Program-made: the position numbers and the translations under genes
DNA from: Bryopsis sp. KO-2023
Taxonomy: Eukaryota; Chlorophyta; Ulvophyceae; Bryopsidales; Bryopsidaceae
DNA: 64,000 nt
Direction of reading: 5' to 3'
Assembly: GCA_030272585.1 (NCBI GenBank)
Contig: BSYQ01000006.1
Location: forward strand, 5,171,001-5,235,000
Notes under the pieces: generated by a model
What the model was told of the DNA's origin: nothing
The model's input: only the letters and a program-made list of their open reading frames with translations
Database searches by the model: none
Shown here: piece by piece, positions 46,457 to 56,915 of the stretch
Position numbering within the stretch: position 1 is the first letter of the stretch
Layout: each line of letters begins with the position of its first letter

Positions 46457-49110
46457 ATGGACAGGAGCAAAGCTGGAGGGAAAGTGCCGAACCTTTTAGG
46501 AATCGCCAGGGTCAGCTCCGAAGGCCCCGACGTTCTACAAAAGGCGGTCCCTCAAGATATCCTTACGGACGTGAAAAACAAGCGGCGAAGCTTGGCTGCT
46601 GCGTCGAATCTCAACCTCTCGTCGAAGCGTCCGAGATCCGAATCTGAGTCGGAGTCATCGCTGGACGTCCAAGCGAAAACAAAACACGAAAACGAAGAAC
46701 AGGATGCCCGGTCGACGGAAACAAGCAAAACCCCAACTGGTAAGAATAACGCTCGCTCCTCATGCTTCTTTCTTTCCTTTTTCTTTCTGTTTTTTTGGGG
46801 GGGGGACGGGGGCCGGGTTCTTCCGTGAGTTACGCTATCTAGCAACGTGTGGGAAGAATATTTCGGAGGAGCGGCGGTGAGTAAAGGAAAGTTTCTGGCA
46901 GGTTGTTTGTGAGCTGGGTTCAAGGAGCAGTACATAAAAAATAATTTGAGGTAGTCGTCCATGGGGACGAAAGCTGAAAAACGAAACCTGCGCTTAAAGA
47001 AACATCGCGCTCTTCGCACCCGTCGCGAGCTGTACCGAAAACTTTCGCTTCGCCTGATGCCATGCGAGATTCTGGCATGTCTTGTCGTTTCTCTGCAGAC
47101 AAGCGACGACTTTCCTAGAGAGGGAAATCTCTTGTGCAGCGAAGGCGCGTTTTCCTTTCGCCATTGGCCAGTCTGCTGAAAGTTTTCTGTCTGTTTCGGT
47201 AGAGCACAGCGCAAAGCGGGAAGCGGAAAAATGTAATACGGACGGTTCGAGCGGGAAAATCGCCGAGGAGAGGGTGTGGCAATTCAGCGATTTCGAAATC
47301 GGGAGGCCTCTGGGGAGGGGAAAATTTGGAAACGTGTATTTGGCAAAGGAACTCGAGACTGACCGCGTCGTAGCCCTCAAGGTGAGATTTGAACCTGAAA
47401 AAAAACCAACCTTGTGTTGCTCCACTTTCTCAACTTTGTTTTTTGATTCACAAACAAAAATAATGAAACACTACGGTAAAATGATAAAATGAATTACAAG
47501 TTTCGTTTGCTGTTTTTAGGTCCTGTTTCGAAGTCAAATCGAGGAGGCGGAGGTGGAGCATCAAGTGAAAAGGGAAATCGAAATCCAGGCACATCTCAGG
47601 CACCCAAATATTTTGAGACTCTATGGATATTTTTTCGACAAGGTAACAACACCCCTCCCCCAAAAAATAATCAAGAACATTAAATACGAAAATTAAGAAA
47701 CGAGCATTTCTGCTGGCGTCATTTTGTGTTGATCCCCCCCTCCCCCCCCCCAAAAAAAAGAATAAAGAATAAATGAAAAATGTGGATGCAAGGAAGGAAA
47801 AAATAATGAAAAGTAGACGAGGCGTTCCAGAAGATTGATCACTCCATGTTTTTTTGACGCATTTGGATTTTTTCGGATTTGGAACAGAAAAAGATATACT
47901 TGGTGTTGGAGTTTGCTCCGGGGGGCGAGCTGTACAAAAGACTGCAAAAAGATGGAACTTTTACAGAGGAAAAATCAGCCAGGTATGGACCTCATCCCAC
48001 AACAGAAAATAAAATAAAAAACTCGTAACAAAATATCTTTTGGATGAAAGGGAGAGGGGCCGTGATGATCTGTAACTATTTCAAAAAAAAAGAAAAAGTC
48101 AAAGAAGGTACTATACGACATATAATATAGGCTAAATCGTTGTGGACGGCCTTCGTTGGGCAAGTTCGCCTAAAGCAAATTAAACATTGCATTCATTCAT
48201 TCAGAATCATAATGTATGTATCTGTAACAATTTCAAAAAAAAACTCCAATAACAGAGAGGACTTTATATATCTGTATACGAAAAACAATTCGATCATAAT
48301 CCTAGATGCTTGTGTGGAAAACGAACAGATACATCGCATCCCTGGCGAAAGCTCTGATTTACCTGCACTCCAAAAAAGTTATTCACCGAGACATCAAGCC
48401 GGAAAACCTGCTGCTGGGGGAGGAGGACGTTCTGAAAGTGGCGGATTTCGGCTGGTCGGTGCACTCCACCAACAAGAGAAGAAAAACGTTGTGCGGCACC
48501 CTGGATTATCTTCCCCCCGAAATGGTCAAAAGGGAGTGCTACGATTTCGGGGTGGACATATGGAGCCTGGGGGTGCTTTGTTTCGAGTTTCTGTATGGGA
48601 TGCCCCCCTTTGAAGCCCCCGGTCAAGATGAGACGTACGAAAAGATTCGGTCGGCTGCTCTGGAGTTTCCGGCGGAGGTGGCTGTGAGTGATGATGCCAA
48701 GGACCTGATAAGAAAGGTGATTTATTTAAAAAAAGAGGAAGAAAAAAAAAGCTGAAAATGTTTTTTTTTTGAAAAACGATAGACTTAGAAGTGAAGGAGG
48801 TGGAGGGCATATTGAGTTTTCTGTTTTAGAAAATTTACTACTTTTTGTCATTATTGTTATTTTTTTTCACCCGTAGCAGTTAAATCATGAACACTTGCTG
48901 ATTCTTCTTTCCTTTTTTCCTCTCAAACATATGCATAACAACTATAGCTTGAGATTTTTTATTTTTTTTGACTTTTGTATTTTTCTGATTTTCACGATGT
49001 GTGTGTTTGTGAATTTCCAGCTGCTGGTGCTGGACCCCAGCAAGCGATTGCCGCTCGAAAAACTTCACGAGCATCCCTGGATTTTGGCCCACACATCAAA
49101 AGCAGGGTAG
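46457..49110 (+). CDS. AURK: Aurora-type serine/threonine kinase (385 aa)
   Basis: Exons: 46457-46739, 47203-47381, 47520-47642, 47888-47982, 48329-48716 and 49021-49110; 385 residues. The N-terminal 115 residues are a charged, S/E-rich regulatory tail. The kinase domain shows the glycine loop GRGKFGNVY (132-140), lysine ALK (154), HRDIKPEN (Asp248), ADFGWS (Asp266) and the Aurora hallmark [13 protein letters not shown], with activation-loop Thr280. Auroras control centrosome and chromosome events in mitosis, and some act in ciliary disassembly. The acceptor of exon 2 (TAG at 47200-47202) was chosen by phase, because it is the one that joins exon 1 in frame. Intron 4 contains a SINE-like repeat. 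A single Aurora is typical of many protists, but one window cannot show whether others exist. Confidence 0.93.
48131..48204 (+). repeat. SINE-like dispersed repeat with (CATT)n tail, copy C
   Basis: Reads GCTAAATC, GTTGTGGACGGCCTTCGTTG, GGCAAGTTCGCCTAA, then AAATTAAACATT and an ATTC tandem tail. It matches copies A and B in ABCD introns 44 kb away. It lies in Aurora intron 4 in the sense orientation and lacks the upstream GAGCTGGAT part, so it is 5'-truncated, as retroposed copies often are. Confidence 0.7.
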
Positions 49111-49793
49111 CTGCAATTAAGCACTTCAAAGTCTATTTTTTTCTTTCTATAGGGAAGGGGTGGAAAGCACCTTTGATTCTAGGTTGAAATTCGGGGGTTT
49201 GGAAAGGAAGGGGGGGGGAGGGGAGAACCTGTCGTTTTTTTTCTTTGTGAATTCTGTTTTTGGAAGGGGGAGCAGGTGAAAGGAAAGGCTGTATGATTTG
49301 TCGTAGGAAATTTAGTATGAAGAATAAAGCAGGTAGATTTGTTTGTGCTTTCGCAGTATGACCTGTGTTTTTTTTTCTTCTTGTTTTGGTGGTTTAGATT
49401 TTGTTTTTTGGAAGGGGGAGGATGCAATTGAAAGTGGTAATGGCTGGATGTAGCGATTGAAACAACAGAGAAGAAAAAAAAATCGTGGTAACTTTTTCTT
49501 TCCAGAAGGAACCCTATCCTCTGCAACTGCTTTTAAATCAAAATTCCTCTTTCCCCAAAAATCGCTGCAATTCCGAAAACCAAAATATAGAGGTGAAAAA
49601 TGACAAAACCAGCAACATAGCTCGAAAAAAACACCTCAGCAAAATTGACAAAAAATTTGGAAAAAAAAGTTTGTTTTCCTTGATGGTGAGAAAAACCCAA
49701 CTATCCAAAAACGCAGGGAGTGGGAAAAAAATGCATTTTTTTCACGTTCTGAATGTTTGAAAAACTTCAGACTTCTTCCATCTTGCCACGGAT
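49111..49793. other. Convergent intergenic stretch, no gene seen
   Basis: Between the Aurora stop and the membrane-protein stop. Contains a G-rich run near 49210 and T/A tracts. The frames are low-complexity K/T/S-rich. No repeat or RNA gene is recognised. Confidence 0.5.
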
Positions 49794-51173
49794 TTATTCT
49801 TTGGTTTTCCCTTCAGTCAACCACAACCCCAACCCTACATATGGCAAGAGTCGATACTTCAGGGGAGCCCCTTCCATTAGAGCGAACTGAAACACTGAGT
49901 AGAGCAGGCAATCTATGCTCAGGGCATAAAACACCCTCTCGCTGTTGAATCTGGTAACAGCAAAATCGATGCGACTGGAGAGGTCTCCGAATTCTGGACG
50001 AGCGAACAGAATCCATGCTACCGATGCTCCGAATATCACCAACCCGAACCAACCGAAAGCAGGGCTATATGATGGGAGTTCGGGGATCTCTGCACCCAAG
50101 AAAACAGCCAAAACATCAAGAAACATGATTTCGGATGGTTTTTGACCAGAAGAACATTAGGGTATGGTATTTTTTCTTCACGTATTTGGTTGAGTTACCT
50201 TCTTATGTTGATGATTTGCGTTCACTTGATTAGCTACATTGATTGAAGGGATGTAAACCTTGCAGGCCAAGAGTTTTTCTTTGCATTCCCCCGATGCTAC
50301 AGGGGGAATCCTGGCATGTCTTGTAATATTTTGGTTGGTTGACCAGAAGAAATGCAACCAAATGTGACTTTGCCGACCAAGGGTCGAATCTCGAATAGGT
50401 TGTATCCCCCCATCTATCCAAGAAACAAGCTACTTTCCCCACCGTCTGTTTGTTCTCGGTTCGATTTGGACAGCCTCAACGCCATGTAGGGCATCAAGAA
50501 AGCGGTCAATAGACCGAGACTGCCGTACCACAGCTCCCTCTTGTATTTGACCCCCACCCCTTGTTTGTCTGCCACCATGGCTGGCCACATCATCACATCC
50601 CAAGTGACGATAAAAGTGAACAGCGCCTCCGCGACCGGGTGCTCCGGGAAGTCTGGCAGTATGGAAATGTTGAAATTCGAGAGGATGGGGTTGATGTACC
50701 ACAGGCTGACGGATTCATGGATGAATTCCTGCAAGCAAAATCAAAAAAATGAATGAATTAAAAATATGAAATGATTGGTGGACGGGCCACCGACGTGCTC
50801 CACGGCTATTTCTATTGGTCCCCTCCCCCCCCCCCAAAAAAAAGAAAATTAAAATTAAAAACTATACTAAATCCACATTTAATCAACATGTATATGTTTA
50901 TTTTTGTGAAATCACCTAATAATGGGTCAATATGGATTGATCAAAATCACATTAACCATCACAAATACAACCATTTTCTTTTCAAATTATTAACAAAAAT
51001 TTAATCATCTCTCCCAAACAAAAAAAGCAGGGTTTAGACAAAAAGACAGATACCTGGATCGTCTCAGGCGATGTTTGGTAGGCTGGATTTCCAGGGGCCC
51101 CAGTGCTCAAATAAACCCAGCCCAGATAGCATCCCAAAAGAGCCCAAACTCCCCATGAAGGCAATTCCGCCAT
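49794..51173 (-). CDS. Multi-pass membrane protein, uncharacterised (236 aa)
   Basis: Exons in transcript order: 51173-51054, 50728-50434 and 50089-49794; 236 residues. I see five to six hydrophobic segments: near the N-terminus (VWALLGCYLGWVYL), a mid segment (LFTFIVTWDVMMWPAMV), LGLLTAFLMPYMAL, FGWFGLVIFGASVAWILF, ALSIDCLLYSVFQFAL and YVGLGLWL. The HPVAEALFTFIVTWDVMMWP block resembles a membrane protein family I associate with cyanobacteria and plastid-bearing organisms (HPVLEGLFNxVxxWAxLF); this is from memory and unverified. No catalytic motif is seen. The ATG at 51173 follows a good acceptor at the end of a 5' UTR intron; an upstream candidate, MANLEFRPHRVQE near 51549, does not join in phase. 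Confidence 0.75.
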
Positions 51174-52296
51174 GATCCCTGCACTTTAGCAAGAAAGCAG
51201 ATTTTTTTTTTGAAAACCTTATCAAATGAATCAGAAAGTAGGGGAATTCAGACGGACAAGACACGTCCACATGCCCCCCAAGACAGAAAAAAATTAAGAA
51301 TGAAATAGTAAATAAATAAAATAAATAACAGACAGACAGACAAACAGAAACCAAAAAAAAAGGATTGAAGGATTTCTGGGCTGGCTGGGGAAGCGTTAAA
51401 ACTATCTTTAGAACAAGAAAAAATAAATCCTGCCAATGAAACGAGCAAGACAGTTTTTTTCTTTCTTTTTTTTTGAAAAAGAATGTATTGACCGACAATG
51501 ATAAACAAACCTCCTGAACTCGGTGAGGTCGAAACTCCAGATTGGCCATCGCTTCCCTGAAGTTGTCAAAAAAAAAAGAAATTAAAACTGATCGTATCCA
51601 TGGTCATCATTTTCAGAATATCGAACAAAGTGAAAAAAAGATACAGTGAAAGCTGCAATCAACACAGAAGGAAAAAAAAGAGTTGGAAAAAAAACACAAA
51701 ATATAATAAAATAAAATTAGTAAGTAAACGAAAGACCAAGAATCCAATGGAGAATTAGTTTGCCCAAAGACAGGTGAGTTTCAATGTTGGATCAAAAATG
51801 ACCAGAGTGGATTCTTTTTTTCTTCTTCTTGTTTTCAAAGGGGGGGGGGGATGCCAATTCGATTTTGGAGGAGAAAGGAAGACTCACTGATGATTGGTTA
51901 TCATTTCCTGTCGATTTGGCTCGATGCAAAATTCGAGCCAGGCTGGGATGCCTGCTCCTCAATGCAGGCAAATATCTGTTCGAAACAGGATGTGGTCTGG
52001 CAGCTCCAAAACTCGACGGCGTTCGACAGAAGCCATTGAAAAACTTTCCCCTTACGCACAGCTCCATGTCTTTTTCGCAACACCGAGAAAGGATCTGGGT
52101 TCAAATTCCATGCTGCCAGCAGAGGAAAAATAAGTGATTGCTTCGGGATGCGGAAGATCGGATTTGGAGCTCCATGGCTGACTCTGGCGACGCAGGAAAA
52201 GTGTGATTTGGGGGGGGGGGGTTGAAAAAAGGTGAGCCTTTGGGGGTTTGCATTTCGCTGTTCGTTTCTGCGTGGCGACGTTGTGGGGCATCCGCA
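51174..52296. other. Divergent intergenic region, membrane protein / RPB11
   Basis: The 1.1 kb between two divergent starts. Contains A-rich tracts, a CAGA repeat near 51325-51345 and G runs near 51840 and 52209. Open frames near 51790-52310 on both strands overlap and show no family I know. Promoters of both genes are expected here. Confidence 0.45.
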
Positions 52297-54127
52297 ATGA
52301 ATCAACCAAATCGCTTCGAAAAATTCGTGGTACCGGATGGAGTGAAAAAGTAGGAAATCAGAAATTCTTGTGTGCGTGTGTGTAAAGGGAATCCTTTCAT
52401 CATTTTTCTTTTTTTGAGGGGGAGGGGGGGATGTCTGTCATTTTATTTAAAGTACTGTTCAGCAAGAAAGAATGGGGCGGAGAAAAAAAACCAGACAGAT
52501 ATCTGCCTGCAAGCACAGGATAGGCGGAGTTTTTCTTCTATGAAATTTGTTCCTGGGCTCACCTCTGGGATGATTTCTTTTTTTCCACTTGCTTCTGGCT
52601 TATTTTTAAGGGAAACTCAGTGGAAATTGTGCTCGTGTCTTGTAGGGTGGAATATGAGCAGGACACCAAGGTACCCAATGCAGGAACTTTTATTATACAG
52701 AGGGAAGACCACACCGTCGGCAATCTGTCCAGAATGTGAGTCTTGCAGCAATCCAAACATTTGCAGGAAGTTATTTTTTCTGTTTTTTGTTTTTTTCTTT
52801 GGGGGGGGGGGGGGTGAGGGAGAGAATATCGTCGCACACCCCACTCTTTTCTGTTTTTTCTTGTTCCCTACAACAATGGCCGTTTTCTTTTCTATTTCTG
52901 CCATTTTTTTTACAGTGAGTTGGTACTTCAGTTTCTTTTTTTGGCCGGCGATGTGATTGAAGAAACTGTTTGTCTGTTTGTTTGCTTTTGGAGGCAAAGA
53001 AAAAGCGTTTTTCTAAATAATGGGATGGTGTATTTCCTCGCAGGCAACTTCACAGAGATGACCGAATAGTATTTTCTGGATACAGAATACCTCATCCATT
53101 GCAGCATGTGGTTTGGGTCAAGGTATATGGATTTTTTTTTTTTTTTTGACCCCCTCTTTTTCTTATACATGATATCTTTTGCATCTTTCATCCATGTATA
53201 GGTCGTGACAGTCAATTTTATATGTGTCAATACAAGCTCCAGTTGTTTTTTTTTGAAGTTTTTATGTCTGCTCACACAAAAATCAAGCAAAGAATTAATA
53301 AATATGAGGGAGGGGGAAATTGTCGTTGGTGAATCACTTTGCTTTTTTTTTCAATGGTTTTGGTTTACATCTTGGCTGTGGTTGATTTTCATTCGATGGT
53401 TTCTTTCGGACGATTTCGCAGATTCTTAAAGAGAGAGGCGATTGTTTTTTTTTCCTTCCATTTTCTTCCACTAGACAATCCTTTTGGTGTTTTTTTTTAC
53501 GCTAGAAACAAATAGAGATCATACTGACGTATTTCCTGTCTAATTTGCTGTTTTAAGGTTCAAACCAATGGATCCATAACCCCGTTGACTGCCTATAAGG
53601 ATGCTGTCGATGACATCATCGGAGAACTCACGGAAATTCAAAACGGTTTCATGGTAACTCCTCACAGTTCTGAATTTTGATCGACATAGAAACTTAATTC
53701 GCACTCATGATGCTAATAAAATAAAATAAAATAATTGCCTGGGCACTTTTTTCCTTTACTGCATAGCTGAGTCTCTTTTTCGATGGCACACTTAAGAATG
53801 AGAAGTCAGGTTTCCTCACCAGAAAATCAGAAGGAAAGAAAAGCAATTTCTCGAGCTATCACTGACAGGTCAGAAGATCTGGCATGTATATATATGTGTG
53901 TGTGAATGTGAAAATGCATGTTTTGGATCTCATGGGGTTGAATGGCTGCATGATTGTGTGTTGTCTGTTAACAGCATGCATTCAATGAGTACATCGATCG
54001 GAAACAGCAAGAGCCCGCCCTGGAGGGTCAACCACCCCCCCAACAGCCCCCCGCACAAAGCAGCGGTGCAGGAAGCTACAGTGTCCCCACCGAGCAAGAA
54101 CCTGTCGACAATGCCTGGGTTGATTGA
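52297..54127 (+). CDS. RPB11: RNA polymerase II subunit RPB11 (156 aa)
   Basis: Exons: 52297-52349, 52646-52735, 53044-53122, 53558-53653 and 53975-54127; 156 residues. The conserved body is complete: RFEKFVVPDGVKKVEYEQD, TKVPNAGTFIIQREDHTVGN, LSRMQLHRDDRIVFSGYRIP, HPLQHVVWVKVQTNGSITP and a final helix with AVDDIIGELTEIQN. RPB11 pairs with RPB3 as the eukaryotic equivalent of the bacterial alpha dimer and nucleates polymerase II assembly. Usual length is about 115-120 residues; here the last exon adds a tail of about 40 residues rich in Q, P, S and E after KQQEPALEG. The stop at 54125-54127 is followed at once by ATGCAT-rich repeats. Confidence 0.95.
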
Positions 54128-54696
54128 ATGGTGCGACATGCACGTGCTCACATGCATTCCAAAAAGATGCATTGCATGTATGCATGTATGCATGCATGCA
54201 TCCATAGCAACAGAGATAGGGATCACCTTCAGAGCATCTGCTTGCTCGGACATGCAACATGCACAAGAATGCATGCATTCAAAGAAAGAAAAAAAAAAGA
54301 GATGCATTGCATGCAGCTGTACACTAAGACGATGGGAGTTTTGACGAGTGGAAATATGGTGATTGGATTGTACATGTGGGGGGTTGGCCAGTGGGTATAA
54401 AATGGGGCTGCTTGCGTCACTCAAATAGAAAATAGTTTAAGAATAGCCATTGTAAGCATCATGTGCAGGTATCACTCATCCATAGTGGATGGTGGTGCCG
54501 TAGCTTGAACCTGATGTTCGTATTGAAAAATGGGTGGCATCCATCTGAAGCTATTCAGACCCCCCCCCCCTTATTTTTTTCAAAAAAAACAATCAAAAAC
54601 CACCCTTCGAGTTGAATTTCCAACGCCAAAAACCCCAAGCACCCTCCAGTTCCCCTTTGTGCATGGTAGATTGCCTTCCAGGATTTGGATCAAATC

Positions 54697-54972
54697 ATGT
54701 GTTGGAGCAAAGTGAGATATGGGATGCATGGCTGGGAGTTGCCCTTGCACACTGTTAAACACCCAGACGATGAGAAGCGAGCAGTTGCATTTGGAAAAGC
54801 ATTGTTGGAGGGTGCTGTGGTGAAGGGATTGAAAGCGTTCAGCAGAGGCTTGGTGGTTTCGGCTGCTATGATAGGTAGACCAGAAACCAGATTTCATGCG
54901 AGGTTGGGTGGATTGATCGAAGTGCTTTTGGCCAGGAAAATTGACACCAGAGCGAAGTTGCTGGATGCGTGA
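54697..54972 (+). CDS. Small ORF of unknown function (91 aa), doubtful
   Basis: ATG to stop without interruption. The composition is protein-like rather than low-complexity: HGWELPLHTVKHPDDEKRAV followed by helical AFGKALLEGAVVKGLKAF and RLGGLIEVLLARKID. I do not recognise it. It could be an exon, a decayed gene piece or chance. No splice partners are evident. Confidence 0.25.
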   Translation: MCWSKVRYGMHGWELPLHTVKHPDDEKRAVAFGKALLEGAVVKGLKAFSRGLVVSAAMIGRPETRFHARLGGLIEVLLARKIDTRAKLLDA

Positions 54973-55458
54973 GGAAAGGATGGAGGCTTCTTGAAGGAGG
55001 AATTGAAGCTGTGGATTAAAAAAACGCTCGCACAAGGAGTTTGATAAAAAAATGGTTCAGTTTTCAATCCAGATTCTAATATAGCCTGACCATATCGACC
55101 TAGACAATCCCACGAAAAGGTCGAAAGGACCAATACCCTAGAAATGAAAGAACATTGGTCTGACTAAAAATTGTCAAGCAAGTCAAGACTCATTTACCAA
55201 GGATGCAACCAGGACTTCATTCCTTTTCCTGTGTGCCTTCTCTGTATGCAACCAGCCATTCTTTCAATAATGTGATTTTCTTTTCTCTTCCAAGATGCAT
55301 TGCATCAAGGCTGATAGATCCATGCATCTCCCATGCAAACACCTCACATTGTTTGCTGTGAAGTTCCTTCCTGTCACTCTTGGATGGAAGCATCTCATAA
55401 TGCTGGCTGCACTCTTTTTTTTGTCAGATGGAATCATCAATGTTTGAGCCTATTATCA

Positions 55459-55674
55459 GGCCCCATCGCAAATCCTAGCAAAGTCAATTATACCGCTGCG
55501 AAAGCTGGTGTGATTGATTTGTTGAAGCCACAGGCTCAGGAGACCTTCATAAAATTGAACGGAACCCAAACAGTCTTGGAAATATCATCACCATTTGTTT
55601 TCAAAATGCATCACCAAACTGCCACCAGATCAATGCTCAGGTCATTGGTCCATATCTGCTACTGTTATAGTTAG
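55459..55674 (+). pseudogene. Possible short-chain dehydrogenase fragment
   Basis: The frame reads NPSKVNYTAAKAGVIDLLK, which resembles the catalytic Y-x-x-x-K segment of short-chain dehydrogenases (N-Y-[ST]-A-[AS]-K-A-G-[VL]). No upstream Rossmann glycine motif or other exon is found nearby, so it is either a remnant or chance similarity. Confidence 0.3.
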
Positions 55675-55896
55675 CATCTTCACCAGCACACACCCTTCCC
55701 CAAATCGAATCAAAAACAGGTCCTACACTTTGCAACAGCAATAATGCACAGCAAGCAGTGTATTCGAATGATCCCAAACTAAAAGCCATGAGCTGGTGGT
55801 GCATGATCTCTACGTCCACATCCATCCATGCATGTTTATTTGGAAGGAGGTCGAGTGAAACCACGCGCGCGCGCTGTCTCACTCTTTTCAAGACTC

Positions 55897-55929
<33 letters not shown>

Positions 55930-56040
55930 GCAGACCAGGAGAAGTGATTTTCTGTCGACTCTTCAAAAACAAACTGGTTGGGTGCAATCGCAATCGCGCA
56001 GCGCTTGCCGGAGAACGGAAGGCAGCAAGGGAACATCGCC

Positions 56041-56872
56041 AGGCCACTTTAAATGAGGACAGTGTCCTCATTGTCCTCATTCTGGTATTTGAGGACAGAT
56101 TGTGCGGCTTATTTGAGGACTGGGTGAGGACAGTGGGAGAAAACAGCACAAAAATGACAAAAAAAAACAAGAAGATGCGTCTCTGGACGCAAGGCGACTA
56201 ACCCCGCACATTTTCATAGCAGGGCGAAAGGAGAGGCTCTCAAAATGCCCGTCGTGCTGGCTGTAACGCTTGCTGTCACGTGAAAACTCATCGCGATAAT
56301 ACCCAAGCAACCCAAAAGCGGCCTTGCACATAACAAGACGAGAAAAGCTCGAGGCAAACTACACAAGCAATTCGAGAAGAGCTCGACACGTCGCCTTGGG
56401 ACACGCAACTATACTCCGTTGCACTCCCAAGGAGGTGACGTTTTTCCTTGACAATCGTCAGTCGACACAGTATCCACTTAAATCTCAGCCTCAAAACAGA
56501 CAACAAACAGCCAACTCCACCACCACCTAACATCAAGGTCGTTTTGGCGATCGTTGTTCCCTGACGTTCAATCCCGAACGTCAGGGACGTAGAAACTCAA
56601 ATGAGTCGGACTCACTTGTTACAACGCGCGATATGGACAGAAAACGCTGCTGGGACCATCGAAATCAAAGGTATAGTCGCGAAATCAGGCGAAACACCTT
56701 TCCTTTCCTTTCTGGTGCTCAGAGATAGCAACGATATGAGTGGGCAGGGTCGGTTTCCCGCAAAACGGCTGTGTTTGTCCGCGGTTGACTGGATTTAACT
56801 TTGTAAAATGAGGACAGGTTGAAGACCTTAAATGAGGACAATGTCCTCACGTGTCCTCAAATAAAGTGGCCT
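56041..56872. mobile_element. 832-base Mutator-type non-autonomous DNA element (MITE)
   Basis: The ends are inverted repeats: AGGCCACTTTAAATGAGGACA at the left and, as its reverse complement, AGGCCACTTTATTTGAGGACA at the right (two mismatches in 21). Exactly abutting both ends is the 10-base direct repeat GAACATCGCC, at 56031-56040 and 56873-56882. Terminal inverted repeats with a 9-11-base target duplication are typical of Mutator-like elements. Inside each end are further TGAGGACA/TGTCCTCA repeats in both orientations. No transposase frame is visible, so it is non-autonomous. The perfect target duplication suggests a recent insertion. Confidence 0.88.
56558..56587. repeat. 12-base-stem hairpin inside the Mutator-type element
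   Basis: TCCCTGACGTTC and GAACGTCAGGGA are perfect inverted copies separated by six bases (56558-56569 and 56576-56587). It has no T-tract context, so it is not obviously a terminator. Confidence 0.8.
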
Positions 56873-56915
56873 GAACATCGCCCGCCGCGATGTTGAGTTT
56901 CTGGATTTACCGCAA

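Larger units (their letters stand above)
54128..56030. other. Repeat-bearing intergenic region downstream of RPB11
   Basis: Begins with ATGCAT/GCATGC-rich sequence (54135-54320), which is self-complementary over many short stretches. Two pieces with some coding character are listed separately (54697-54972 and 55459-55674). A T33 run lies near 55895. No other gene is seen. Confidence 0.5.

Noticed and set aside
51510-51549. MANLEFRPHRVQE as first exon of the membrane protein
   Set aside because: The donor after it gives phase 0, but the next exon needs phase 1 to read MAELPSWG, so the join fails.
51829-52137. 102-codon forward frame upstream of RPB11
   Set aside because: Overlaps a 134-codon reverse frame; neither has conserved sequence or splice partners.
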